A stretch of 31,351 nucleotides of DNA from a virus: the IMG/VR virus record IMGVR_UViG_3300013138_001783, positions 1 to 31,351 of that record. One strand, 5' to 3'. Position 1 is the first letter of the stretch. The number at the start of each line of letters is the position of its first letter. Under the pieces are notes generated by a model, which had not been told where the DNA came from, did no database searches, and was given only the letters and a program-made list of their open reading frames with translations. Below, piece by piece: positions 1-9,199 of the stretch. Position numbers and translations under genes: made by a program.

Positions 1-375
1 TCAATCACCATCGTCCAACGAGAATAGCCCAATCTTGTCGCCGCCAGCTCCGGTAGCAGGCAGGTTCCAATTCAGCTTATCCAGCACCTTCTGAGCCAGC
101 GCAACATACACAAAGGTGGCAACACCGAATACAGAAGTGGCGACGCTGATCAGCGAGTTGACTACGGCCATTGGGTCGTCCAACTTCAGCGCGATCGTGA
201 GTGTAGGCCACACAAAGACGCCAGCCAGAATAAACGATACACTGGCGCACACCCAGGAGATTTGTGTTTTCGTTGGGCGAAAACCCGCGATCTTAGCAGA
301 AGCCAGCTTGAAAGCCTGGACGATGCACATCGCGGCGATACCGATATAAACCAGTTGAGCAGCAGTCAGTTCCAT
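1..375 (-). CDS. Putative holin (three-TM small membrane protein)
   Basis: A 124-residue protein with three hydrophobic helices at about residues 7-27, 41-62 and 73-95, and a polar C-terminal tail rich in Gly and Asp. Size, topology and place at the downstream end of the tail operon fit a phage holin, which would form inner-membrane lesions that release or activate an endolysin. The ATG is preceded by a strong Shine-Dalgarno sequence (AGAAGGAG, about 7 bases upstream). The stop codon occupies the first three bases of the window, so the gene is complete. No endolysin is seen; it would be expected just beyond base 1. I recognise no specific holin family, and the call rests on topology and context. 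A generic phage membrane protein is the alternative. Confidence 0.6.
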   Translation of the reverse strand: MELTAAQLVYIGIAAMCIVQAFKLASAKIAGFRPTKTQISWVCASVSFILAGVFVWPTLTIALKLDDPMAVVNSLISVATSVFGVATFVYVALAQKVLDKLNWNLPATGAGGDKIGLFSLDDGD

Positions 376-437
376 GAGAGATCTCCTTCTAAGGTTCGTC
401 TTTCTTGGTTCGATTGATAAAACGGATGGCCTGTCAA

Positions 438-554
438 CTACCGTCCGCTAAAGCAGGTGGGGAGTTGACCTTCGCACGCATCGGTATAGTTATCACTGAT
501 CCGTGCAACCAGTTTGCGCAAAGTCAGCGCTGAGTTCTGCCTTTTGCGCCTCAC
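438..554 (-). CDS. Possible 38-aa small ORF between lysis genes
   Basis: A GTG-started reading frame of 38 codons whose start overlaps the stop of the XhlA-like gene in a GTGA arrangement, a common form of translational coupling. The product is basic at the N-terminus (RRKRQ) and has two cysteines near the C-terminus. No good Shine-Dalgarno sequence is seen ahead of the GTG and I recognise no family. It may simply be an open stretch in the gap between the two lysis genes; the rest of that gap (376-437) holds only the ribosome binding site of the next gene. Confidence 0.25.
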   Translation of the reverse strand: MRRKRQNSALTLRKLVARISDNYTDACEGQLPTCFSGR

Positions 555-895
555 TTCATAAACAGGTTGAGGAAGGTGCCAATCATCGTCATGAAGACCG
601 ATATTGCCAGCCCGATCAGGATTTGATTCAAGCGGTCATTTGCTTTCTCGATCGCGTCCAGGCGTTGTTGGACTACCTTCATAATACCGATCAGACCCGC
701 CGAGTCGCCATTATGCCCATATAGCGCCCTTTGCATGGCGTCGGAATCTTTCTCCAGCGCCTCAATTCTCAGCCGGCAGGTCTCGTTCGGTTCACACTTA
801 GAGGTTCTGTCGCTTTCGGTAGCTGCAACGAATGCCCTCGCGGCCGCCTCTAGCGTATTGACAACAGATTCTGGTACGGTTACACAATCAGTCAT
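551..895 (-). CDS. XhlA-like coiled-coil/TM protein (lysis module)
   Basis: A 114-residue protein with an N-terminal alpha-helical region, a predicted coiled coil at about residues 66-92 and one C-terminal membrane helix at about 91-113. This layout, soluble coiled coil followed by a single C-terminal TM and a short basic end, is that of the hemolysin XhlA family, small membrane proteins found with phage holins and lysins. The neighbouring three-TM holin candidate supports a role in host lysis. Cys34 and Cys40 flank a short polar segment. The ATG is preceded by GAGAGGAA about 7 bases upstream. A spanin- or antiholin-like role cannot be separated from sequence alone. Confidence 0.6.
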   Translation of the reverse strand: MTDCVTVPESVVNTLEAAARAFVAATESDRTSKCEPNETCRLRIEALEKDSDAMQRALYGHNGDSAGLIGIMKVVQQRLDAIEKANDRLNQILIGLAISVFMTMIGTFLNLFMK

Positions 896-957
896 CGCGA
901 GTTCCTCTCAAGCTCTAAATCATGTCGGCCTCCAGTTTCAGGATCGTCCTGCACGGG

Positions 958-1371
958 TTATTCTTTCTTGACCAACTGAGCGTCAGCCAGGTGATCGGCC
1001 AGATCGGCAATCGCGCTGATCATAGCCGGCTGGACAAAACCGCCATTGCGCGCGCCGCGCGTGAGCGGATTCCAGTCGTGCTTTTCCAGCTTACTTTGCA
1101 GGAAAATGAGCTGGTTGTCGTCAATCGTGAACTTCTTCAGGAGAGTTTCCGAAAGTTCATCCCAGGTGATCTGCTCGGCTTCTTCGGTTTCTGCGGGGGT
1201 TGCGGGCCGCAGCGCCTTGATCTCTTTCTGCGCGTTGCGGATTTCAAACCGCTTGCGGACTTCGCGCAGGGTTGCGGCGATATCCTGAGTAATCGCCTCA
1301 GGAAAATTCGCCATAAATTGATCTATAAGCAGCCGATCGGCAAGGTTGAGCGATACAATCTTGAGATGCAT
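958..1371 (-). CDS. Hypothetical helical phage protein
   Basis: A 137-residue, charged, mostly helical protein that I do not recognise. Residues about 30-55 are rich in Lys, Arg and Glu (TLREVRKRFEIRNAQKEIK) and may form an amphipathic helix; no signal peptide or TM helix is evident. It is the first gene after the tail-tip cluster and follows an 83-base gap with a candidate extended -10 promoter, so it may open a separately transcribed lysis/end-of-late unit together with the two membrane proteins downstream. The start has an acceptable Shine-Dalgarno (AAAGGGA). Function unknown. Confidence 0.75.
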   Translation of the reverse strand: MHLKIVSLNLADRLLIDQFMANFPEAITQDIAATLREVRKRFEIRNAQKEIKALRPATPAETEEAEQITWDELSETLLKKFTIDDNQLIFLQSKLEKHDWNPLTRGARNGGFVQPAMISAIADLADHLADAQLVKKE

Positions 1372-1419
1372 GAGGGTTCCCTTTCTAATTCAGTTGTAGC
1401 GGGGTGTGATCCCAAAATT

Positions 1420-1443
1420 ATTCTAGCACAAATGATCCAAGAT
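1420..1443 (-). promoter_or_regulatory. Candidate extended -10 promoter for the lysis unit
   Basis: On the minus strand the gap before the 137-aa gene contains TGC-TAGAAT, an extended -10 element, about 50 bases ahead of the ATG. No good -35 hexamer lies at the usual spacing. Upstream of it is ATCTTG-GA-TCA, and a closely similar block (ATCTTG-C-TCA ... GTGCTACTAT) precedes the 93-aa gene at 29251-29273, which strengthens the case that both are promoters of this phage. Confidence 0.4.
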
Positions 1444-1454
1444 ATGTTTCAAAA

Positions 1455-1775
1455 CTAAACATCGCCCACATCCTCCGCGTCGGCAAACCAGTTGCTGACT
1501 GGATCGGATATCTTCGTCTTTACCGCAAGATAAGCCAGTTTGATTGGATTATTAGCGTTGAGCGCCGCCAGCGTAAACGGGAAGTCGCCCAGCGATAACT
1601 CCACGCCCACCGCGCGCAGGGGGTATTTTCCTGCCTGCCTGGAAGCCTGGTCTTTGTAACCGGCCAGTCTTACGGTAGATGTACGATCGGCCCAATTGAT
1701 TGTGATTTCCGTTATCTTCCAGTATTCAAGGCTGATGCCTGTGCCGTCAACCTCAAGCGATTTCCTGAGCGCCAT
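1455..1775 (-). CDS. Small conserved-type tail-module protein, unknown
   Basis: A 106-residue protein, probably mostly beta in its first half (residues about 5-45, alternating hydrophobic strands including ISLEYWKITEITINW). No TM or signal peptide. It lies 10 bases downstream of the receptor-binding fibre gene and is preceded by a near-perfect Shine-Dalgarno (AAGGAGG, 8 bases from the ATG), so it is probably well translated and belongs to the tail-tip operon. Its position suggests a fibre accessory protein, assembly factor or small tail protein, but I recognise no family. Confidence 0.75.
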   Translation of the reverse strand: MALRKSLEVDGTGISLEYWKITEITINWADRTSTVRLAGYKDQASRQAGKYPLRAVGVELSLGDFPFTLAALNANNPIKLAYLAVKTKISDPVSNWFADAEDVGDV

Positions 1776-1785
1776 AAAAGCCTCC

Positions 1786-4587
1786 TTAGTTCCATATTCT
1801 CAGACGCGCGTCCGCTAAGAGCGCATCATAGGTCATCGTGTCAGCCGCATCACTCCCGGTGCGCTGAAGGCATATATGGATAGTGTCATAACCTGTGGGC
1901 CAGGTAAATGACAGGGTTGATTTGCAGGTATAGTTATTGGCTCTACCGGCGGTAACCACAGTGGACATGGTCACTGATTGGTAATCTATTGAGTTGTCCT
2001 TAAAACCTTTTATCCCAAGAGTCCAACGACAATTGCCGGCTCCGCCTATCCAAATAATATCCAGATAAACCGTCCTTCCATCCCAACCTTTAGGGCTTGA
2101 AAAGGACATTTCGACATAATCAGCATAGCCATCCCTGAATTTAAGCCAGTTTATATACCAATTTACCGGAGCGCCGAGTTGACCTGAATACCACATGCCG
2201 TTTCCGATTCCAATTTCATCTACAAACAGGTTGTGCGGTACATTGTGATCGTCTCTGGCCCATAGAGCGCCGCTACGATAGTATTCTCGAATGTAACCCG
2301 CAGTTGGCGCAGCCGGGTCTGCGGATCGTTCTTTGTATTGCACAAACTCATCTACTGTCAGCGCGCCATCGAATATCTCGGTATAGCTCTCTGCTCCAGT
2401 TTGCAAACCGATTCCGCCCTCCAAAGCCAGTTTTGCAAACGTAACTGTTGGCGAGTTGGGAGTATAAATATTCAGCCGATCTACAGTCAGGATTGCTTTC
2501 GCGCCATTGGCGGGTTCGGCTTTTAAGTCGAATGCGCCAGAATAGTTCAGCGTAGCTACGTTTAGGGACAGGTATGCGCCATTTATACTGACCGAGTTTA
2601 CCTGCCATGTGGCAAGCGATCCGGCTGGCGCGTAAGCCGAAGGTTGGATGGTGTGATTCGCAACAAAGTCACGAGTATTGTTATAGACATAGATCCCATA
2701 TTGATAATCTTGCGCGGCAGTATCGTAAAACTTAAGCTGGTTAGCCCAAGGCCCCGTACTGACTGTGGTTGTTTTGACGCTCAAACCGCCCGCATCGAGC
2801 CACACATCGCCCGCGCCGCCGACCAACTTGCCGGTAGTATCTGCATACCATTGCTCTACCCCAGCCGAATAACCGCTTATTTTCCCTATCCCGCCGCTAT
2901 TGAAGACCTTCAATCCTGTTGTCGGAGACGCGAATGTTCCAGTTCCCTGGTAAATACCTCCACTGGTCCCAATTGACAAAATTCCATCTATTGACAACGC
3001 GCCCAGGTATCCTGCGTCGGCCTTGATCTCACCCCGAACTACCAATCCGAGCGTTGTATTGTAGTAAAGATATTTGTTATCGGCATAGCTCCCCATTGCC
3101 ATCCCGTAACCAGTAAGGCCGGCCGATTGCCAACTCGCCAGATCGCCGATGCGCACATTCTCAACATTCGAAGCATAAGACGTTGTTTGCGTTTTTATGC
3201 TGATGCGTGGTGAGTTATAAGCATCAAATTCGATTCTCCCATCCCCATTGTGACCTAACACAACAAAGATCGTATCTTTCGCCCAGGCATAGCCTACGTT
3301 TGAGTGATCCAGCCCGCGCGTGACATTGTAGGTTGTTCCAGTCACAAGCGTCAAAGACTTTATGTATTCGTGGTTCAGAACTCCGCTCGCGTCGCGCGCT
3401 CGAATGAGAATCCAGTCATTTGGCGTAACCGTTTTTCCAAAGTTGATCGTTGATTGAGATGCTGTAACCGCCTCTGGTAGTTGACCTTGATCGTGAGCAA
3501 TCATCGTCCAACCGCCGATCACGCCAATACTCTCCTCTGCCTGCACAACAGAACCGCACATGACCAGCTTTCCACCATCCCACGCCAGGAAGTCTGTTGA
3601 TGGGTCGCCAACGTGCATCTTTGTAAGGCTATTTTCGATACCGGCCCAAAATCCTGATCCGGATAAGTAACCTGTTGCACTACCAAGCGACAAGGATGGA
3701 ATTGAGGCATCGAGAAGCACCTGGTTATTTCCTACTCCACCTGCGCCGAAAGTTGAGTCGCCAAGAACCCAGCCGCCAATCGAGCCAGAAGTCGCTGTAA
3801 TCATACCGGTAATACTCAGGTCTTCGCCATCCCAACTGAGATTATTGCCCGCTGGATCGCCAATATATACCTTCCATGTGTCGTCGTCAGGATCCAGACC
3901 TAACCAAATGCCACTCGCGCCATATTCGACTGCCTGTATTCCGATAAAGGGGGCGTTTCCGGATTTCAGTACAATATCGCCGTCGGCGGCGCTCAAACTA
4001 TCTACCCCCAATTCCCAACCGCCAATGCTTCCCGATGTGCCAAATACCGAACCTTCTTTCTTCACAGAGAATGGGGCCCGTTCGGGATCTTCATTGCCAG
4101 CATAGAGAAAATAATCGAACTCCGGGTCGGAGTTGAGTTGGATATACGAGGTATCCTCTCCGGAAATTAGCGCATATGGCTCTATGTCCCATCCGCCTAT
4201 TGTTCCGGTCGGATTTGCCAAAGAGGTGGCGGCTTTCCTGGCCTCCCCCAATACCGCATTGTAGGAGGTATCCATCAGGTCTTTTACGTCCTGAATGTGG
4301 GTGTACCAACCATTGTGTTGAATATCGTCTACGGTCTTATCCACCTTACCTGGGGCAATGGCGACCGGACGGCGGCTATTCCACCAGGAGATTTGAACTG
4401 TATCGCCCAGGCTGAGCGTGTCAATATCGCCAATGATCTCAACATGCCTCACGATGGTTGGCGAATTGCCGACCTGAATATCAATCGTCGTCATATTGAT
4501 CGCCCGGACGGTGGCGTACTGCGGGCGCTTATCTTTGGCGTTCTTGACTACCCGCTTTGCAATTCTGGCGTTATCAAACGTTCTCAT
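1786..4587 (-). CDS. Receptor-binding tail fibre/tip protein with IGGW repeats
   Basis: A 933-residue protein. Residues about 20-80 look like a small beta-barrel (OB-like) attachment domain. Four IGGW motifs follow, with Trp at 133, 191, 273 and 360; each opens a module of the form G-x-IGGW...W.G...I.G typical of long phage fibre/tip proteins. The central part (about 430-720) is beta-rich and low in charge, and the last ~125 residues form a Trp/Tyr-rich beta-sandwich-like domain that is the best candidate for surface or carbohydrate binding. The gene overlaps the hub gene by 14 bases and has a GGAGG ribosome site. The product is probably a trimeric fibre on the hub, recognising the host. Structural role is likely; the receptor cannot be inferred. 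Confidence 0.8.
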   Translation of the reverse strand: MRTFDNARIAKRVVKNAKDKRPQYATVRAINMTTIDIQVGNSPTIVRHVEIIGDIDTLSLGDTVQISWWNSRRPVAIAPGKVDKTVDDIQHNGWYTHIQDVKDLMDTSYNAVLGEARKAATSLANPTGTIGGWDIEPYALISGEDTSYIQLNSDPEFDYFLYAGNEDPERAPFSVKKEGSVFGTSGSIGGWELGVDSLSAADGDIVLKSGNAPFIGIQAVEYGASGIWLGLDPDDDTWKVYIGDPAGNNLSWDGEDLSITGMITATSGSIGGWVLGDSTFGAGGVGNNQVLLDASIPSLSLGSATGYLSGSGFWAGIENSLTKMHVGDPSTDFLAWDGGKLVMCGSVVQAEESIGVIGGWTMIAHDQGQLPEAVTASQSTINFGKTVTPNDWILIRARDASGVLNHEYIKSLTLVTGTTYNVTRGLDHSNVGYAWAKDTIFVVLGHNGDGRIEFDAYNSPRISIKTQTTSYASNVENVRIGDLASWQSAGLTGYGMAMGSYADNKYLYYNTTLGLVVRGEIKADAGYLGALSIDGILSIGTSGGIYQGTGTFASPTTGLKVFNSGGIGKISGYSAGVEQWYADTTGKLVGGAGDVWLDAGGLSVKTTTVSTGPWANQLKFYDTAAQDYQYGIYVYNNTRDFVANHTIQPSAYAPAGSLATWQVNSVSINGAYLSLNVATLNYSGAFDLKAEPANGAKAILTVDRLNIYTPNSPTVTFAKLALEGGIGLQTGAESYTEIFDGALTVDEFVQYKERSADPAAPTAGYIREYYRSGALWARDDHNVPHNLFVDEIGIGNGMWYSGQLGAPVNWYINWLKFRDGYADYVEMSFSSPKGWDGRTVYLDIIWIGGAGNCRWTLGIKGFKDNSIDYQSVTMSTVVTAGRANNYTCKSTLSFTWPTGYDTIHICLQRTGSDAADTMTYDALLADARLRIWN

Positions 4588-7500
4588 AACCCGTCGCCTC
4601 CATATCTATTGCCGGGGCGTTCCCGCCGGTTATCCCAACCGATATTTCGTCAATCACCATCGGTTTTACGCTTGTGTTGCCGCTGGAATCGACAATTTGG
4701 GCATAGACAATATCGTTCGGCTCGATACGCGGGTCTAACGCGCCGGCAATCGAACATGCTCGCATTTTCCCGATCATATCGGAAAAGATATTGCCGATTT
4801 CGACTTCCATTTCCTTACGGGTGTCAAGCCGTTCTGAGTTTCCGTAATAGAAAACATTGCCATATTCTTTGAGCAGGTCCACATTGAGCGATTCGACGAT
4901 ATCAATGCCATCGAGCATGATCCTGGAAGCGATGTTTGAGTCGGTGATCTGGCTGGAAACGGCAACCCCATTCAGGTAAGGGGCGCTGTCCGAGTTGACT
5001 TTTGCCCTGTTCCTGAAACAACGCAGTTTCCCATCCTGGCTGTCTTGAAAGAAAACCCGTTTTTCTTTGAGCAGCTCAGAGAGCAGCGATAATCCGGATA
5101 CGCCCATATCCAGAATAAAGTTGTCCACCCGATCATCCAGCTCAGACCAGTCTATATTGATCGAAAGTCCATTTGCGTTGTAGGCGTAGAGCCGGGCGTA
5201 TCCCTCCAGGGCATTGTCAACCGGCGAACCCAACGCGTCTCGTAAGGTAAACGACATGACCGATCTTCCGCATAACCAGACGGAGACGATATTCTCCTGC
5301 ACCGAAAATACCAGTTCGGCGTTATTCGGCAGCGGCAGTGGCAACGGCAACGATTCTCTGATGGTAAAGGTGGTTGTTCCAGTTTGCCTCAGATACTGGA
5401 TTTTGTATGTTCCAGAATCGTTCAGCAACCGGAAGATGAGCGACTCTGCCCCATTTCCATGCACAGAAAGTCCAAACGCCGAACCAGAGGCGAGCGCGCT
5501 GACCCACATTTTTACAACATGGTTATTCTTGAATACTCGCCGAGACGAGAACCAGTGTCCGGTAGAATTGACTGCTATCGGCCCATCCATTACGGTTTTG
5601 TATGCTTCCGTCTTGGAGTCGTTAGTGTAGGCAAGCGCATTTTCGCAAGCGACCTCAACCCCGGCCTTGCCGGCGATCTCGGCGATCATATCTTCCAGCC
5701 GCATATCCATTTCGTTGGAAAAATACTCAAACACATTCGATTCGGGAGAATAATCGGTGTATACCGAGAAAGCTTCGCCAAAGGCGTGCGTGACCGCAGT
5801 CGTGCCGTCTACGCCGCGATTGACTTCGATTGTCGGGCAAATGGATATGACCGAAGTGGAGTCCAGCAAGCTGCCAATGTCCGTGTCAATCGAGAACACT
5901 GAAGTATTGTCATTCGCGAGTCCACGATACGCCACGATGCGCGCCTTTTGCCCTCTCCCCTTCCCTTCTGTAATCACAAACGTTGATCCGATATATTTTG
6001 TCGGATCAGTCCACGTCCGGTTGATGTATATCTTGAAGTCAGCCCCTGGCATCGACTCTGTATATACAAGTTTGATGTCCATGCCCGTTCTATTTGCGTT
6101 TTTGATTGACTGATTGCCTAAGTTGAAAGATGATAAGTAATTGAGATATGCATACCAATCATACGGTTGATCGTTCCCACCAATTATTATTGTCGAAAGG
6201 TGACAATCGTGATTGATATAGTTGTTAGCCTCGGAAAACATGATCGAATTGGCGACTGTTCCACGATAAATATAAGTATCAGCCTGACCTTCTGTATCAG
6301 CTTGCCCGCCCTGAAAATACAGTCTGTAAGACGTAAATACGATAGCGTATGTTGCTCCGGCCTCCAACTGCTTCAGATCATTTGTGAAATCAACCAATAT
6401 CCATGGAAGATTGGCGTCCGCAGTCGCTTGATTCCAGGTACTCGCGCCAGCGATTTTGGGTATGCTGACAACTTTGCTTGAGATAAGTCCATTGGCAATA
6501 ACATTGTACGATACCCTGGAATAATCCGCGTTGTTCATGTGCGGCTCGCCATTTGAGGCATGCGTGCCGGAAAGAGGGCAATAAAACTCTTGTTCCGGGA
6601 ATGTCCCTGGATATAGCATGTTTTGCGCGGTTTGGTCGCCCGAACCACCAGGCGCCCACATATATGTTTGCGCTGGAGTAATTTTATACAGTTGAACGCC
6701 AACCTTGTAATAATTATCAAAACCGGGTTTCGCCCGATTGGCGTCCACAACAAATCCGCGAAACTGGAATTGTTGGAGAATGTAATTTTTGTCCGGACGG
6801 AAGTAGTAAGCTATGTTGCTTATTCCGTGTATATTGACTGTTGCGCAAGTTTTGTGAAATTGCTGTGTACCAGGATTAGATGGATCTGTTCCTGGACATT
6901 GAAAAATATCGCGATATGCGCCCATTGCAGTTGGCTGAGACGGCTGCACAGTTACAGTGTTGAGCGTTCCGATTCCAAGACCAGAGACCGTCTCTGTTCC
7001 AACGATATGCACAACTGTCATGTGCTCTGCGCCAACGCCTAAAACCAATCCTGGTTCAACATCTTCAATCGTACTCAGTTGGACAAAACGATCTGACAGC
7101 GAGCAACCGTAGAATAAGCCATTGCCTGTGCCAACGGACATCGAGATTCCGCCACGCCCGACATAATCTTCATGCGGCCAGGGGCTGACGAATATATCGC
7201 CAACGTCAGGATAGTCAATATACGTCCAATCCACAGCAGAATCGAGCCGGTGATAAATCCTAAAAATCCCATCGTGATAGGTCGCCATCATCCAGAACGG
7301 ATTGGTGGTTTGTAAAATTGGGGTAGTTGGGTCCCAATAGTTCATTTCCCCGGCATTATTTCTGCCTATCTTCATGTAATTACTATCTGAGCGTAACAAC
7401 AGATGGAAGTAATGATGCCCATAGTCGGTATCCCGGATTTCGCTGGCTGTTTTCCCAAGCCTGGTCGCCGCTTCTGCCTTTGTCTCTCTCCAATAATTGA

Positions 7501-9199
7501 ATATCAAGCCAACGCTGGTGGCGGTTACGCCAACCGGAAGCGTCGGCATCGTGAATCTGGCGCGCGCCAGCCCCCCGCGCGAGGCGCGCTCTGCCGAGAA
7601 TAATATGCCTTCGGTGTTCAGCGATCCGATTTTTACTTTGGTCTCATCCCCAAACCAGACGCCTGAGCCGCGCACTAACCCACTGAGCGCATTGGCCGTC
7701 GCGCCGACAATGGACAACTGGTTGGATTGCTTTGTTTGACTCCAGTAATCATACGCGCAGTCCGGATTCCATTGCCCTATGCGCTTGGAGGCGAAGGAAC
7801 TCAGGGAGGCGTCTATCGTTTTTCCATTCGGCAATACCTTATTTATGTTTGTCCCCAACTCGAATACATTGTATGGGACGGCGGAGGTCTGTAAAACGCC
7901 ATTCACATATGCCCCATAAAGCAGTTCAAGATCGGCGCGACTGCCCGCGCCAATATAGCCCGGTACTTGCGTGTCGCTCTTGAGCGAGACGGCCATCGAG
8001 TAGAACCCATTGCTCCTTTCGCCTATATTTGCCAGGGCGATTTCGTTTGTGACCTGAAACTTCTTGTTCGGATGGTCATACCCGACCAGCAAGGTGGAAT
8101 CCGCCACACTCACGCCACACAGCCTGACGTAATAGAGTTTGTTGTTGTACGAGAACATTTTCCCGCCAGGGCAACGCATATTATTTTCGTTTTCGGTTGG
8201 CAGGCAAATGAACATATCGCGAGAAAAGGACCAGTGTTCGGGCCCAAAGCTGTAAACGTGCATCGAGCCGCCATAAGTACGGCTGAGAACGCCCGTGGCG
8301 CATAATTTCCCATTGATAAGCGTCACCCCGCCCAATTTGAAAAACACATCATTGTCAACAACGTCCAATGGAATGATTGATTGAATACTGCTGGCGATTT
8401 TGTTTTTAACGGTGATGTACATCGCCCGCCTCGAATCGTATTCGGGGTAAAAGAGATAATCCACTCCGTTGTAAACCACATTGTCAAAGTTGTATTGCAC
8501 CGGTGGAATTTCGGTAACCGGGTCGGGCTGCAAAAACAGATAACTCAGGCCACAGTCCTGGGCAGTCAGGAGCGAACCGTAAGCGCTGGTAATGCTCGTA
8601 TCAATGTATCCAATTTCACTGAATGGATATTCCTGATAAGGAGAACTACTCCCCCTCCGAAACCGCATGTTGGCGTAGAAAACAGTGGCCGACACCGGCA
8701 TGATGGCCGTCCATGTCGGATTCATCTGCCCCTGGTAATCAAACATCTGCCCATCATTATCCCAGGTGGACGTAGCCGGGTTGAACCTGATTCTGCGGAT
8801 ATTCCGATTGGCTGTATCGTGGTAGAAAAGATACCCATAGTTGGCGTCAACGTACAGGCCTGGCATGGAGCCGTCAACCGAATCAATCCCAATGTCCAGC
8901 CAGTCGCCAGTCCACGCCGCGCCTGGGTCGGCCTGATAGTGATAAACCAGATGTTTTGTCTCTCCCGGCGCAGTTTTCATTCCGCATATTCTCAAAATAC
9001 CGCCGGATGGAAACTGTTTTAATGTATACGTCACATTTACATCAGCGTAAACATTGTATGCAATGCCGCCGATGGTAACGGAAGTAGAACACGCCGTCTC
9101 CTCAAAAATAAGCCGTGTGTCTCTAAAAGTGAGCCGCGAACCAATAAGCCGGCCAGATGCCAATGATCTGCTGAGCGCCGTGTTGTCTACAGCCCTCAT
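4574..9199 (-). CDS. Tail hub / tip protein with lectin-like insertions
   Basis: A 1,541-residue tail-tip protein. The N-terminal ~60 residues and the C-terminal ~370 (from about 1163, MDMRLEDMIAEIAGKAGVEV, to the end) resemble the two halves of a gp27-type tail hub; the C-terminus has the usual pattern of a binding domain with a final barrel (EPNDIVYAQI...MVIDEISV). Between them lie about 1,000 residues of beta-rich sequence: a possible propeller (about 80-450), a ConA/LamG-like sandwich at about 520-690 (YWR...YGHHYFHLLLRSD) and further sheet domains. A second sandwich-like segment sits inside the hub half at about 1210-1340. It starts with an ATGA overlap to the upstream gene and has a poor Shine-Dalgarno, so it is probably translationally coupled. 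Propeller and lectin assignments are inferred from residue patterns only. Confidence 0.75.
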   Translation of the reverse strand: MRAVDNTALSRSLASGRLIGSRLTFRDTRLIFEETACSTSVTIGGIAYNVYADVNVTYTLKQFPSGGILRICGMKTAPGETKHLVYHYQADPGAAWTGDWLDIGIDSVDGSMPGLYVDANYGYLFYHDTANRNIRRIRFNPATSTWDNDGQMFDYQGQMNPTWTAIMPVSATVFYANMRFRRGSSSPYQEYPFSEIGYIDTSITSAYGSLLTAQDCGLSYLFLQPDPVTEIPPVQYNFDNVVYNGVDYLFYPEYDSRRAMYITVKNKIASSIQSIIPLDVVDNDVFFKLGGVTLINGKLCATGVLSRTYGGSMHVYSFGPEHWSFSRDMFICLPTENENNMRCPGGKMFSYNNKLYYVRLCGVSVADSTLLVGYDHPNKKFQVTNEIALANIGERSNGFYSMAVSLKSDTQVPGYIGAGSRADLELLYGAYVNGVLQTSAVPYNVFELGTNINKVLPNGKTIDASLSSFASKRIGQWNPDCAYDYWSQTKQSNQLSIVGATANALSGLVRGSGVWFGDETKVKIGSLNTEGILFSAERASRGGLARARFTMPTLPVGVTATSVGLIFNYWRETKAEAATRLGKTASEIRDTDYGHHYFHLLLRSDSNYMKIGRNNAGEMNYWDPTTPILQTTNPFWMMATYHDGIFRIYHRLDSAVDWTYIDYPDVGDIFVSPWPHEDYVGRGGISMSVGTGNGLFYGCSLSDRFVQLSTIEDVEPGLVLGVGAEHMTVVHIVGTETVSGLGIGTLNTVTVQPSQPTAMGAYRDIFQCPGTDPSNPGTQQFHKTCATVNIHGISNIAYYFRPDKNYILQQFQFRGFVVDANRAKPGFDNYYKVGVQLYKITPAQTYMWAPGGSGDQTAQNMLYPGTFPEQEFYCPLSGTHASNGEPHMNNADYSRVSYNVIANGLISSKVVSIPKIAGASTWNQATADANLPWILVDFTNDLKQLEAGATYAIVFTSYRLYFQGGQADTEGQADTYIYRGTVANSIMFSEANNYINHDCHLSTIIIGGNDQPYDWYAYLNYLSSFNLGNQSIKNANRTGMDIKLVYTESMPGADFKIYINRTWTDPTKYIGSTFVITEGKGRGQKARIVAYRGLANDNTSVFSIDTDIGSLLDSTSVISICPTIEVNRGVDGTTAVTHAFGEAFSVYTDYSPESNVFEYFSNEMDMRLEDMIAEIAGKAGVEVACENALAYTNDSKTEAYKTVMDGPIAVNSTGHWFSSRRVFKNNHVVKMWVSALASGSAFGLSVHGNGAESLIFRLLNDSGTYKIQYLRQTGTTTFTIRESLPLPLPLPNNAELVFSVQENIVSVWLCGRSVMSFTLRDALGSPVDNALEGYARLYAYNANGLSINIDWSELDDRVDNFILDMGVSGLSLLSELLKEKRVFFQDSQDGKLRCFRNRAKVNSDSAPYLNGVAVSSQITDSNIASRIMLDGIDIVESLNVDLLKEYGNVFYYGNSERLDTRKEMEVEIGNIFSDMIGKMRACSIAGALDPRIEPNDIVYAQIVDSSGNTSVKPMVIDEISVGITGGNAPAIDMEATGYENV

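Noticed and set aside
409-437. TTGACA on the minus strand before the holin gene
   Set aside because: No acceptable -10 hexamer at 15-19 bases; the 17-base position reads ATCGAA.
5325-5350. GGCAGC/GGCAAC short tandem repeat in the hub gene
   Set aside because: It merely encodes the LPLPLPLP stretch of a linker; too short to treat as a separate element.
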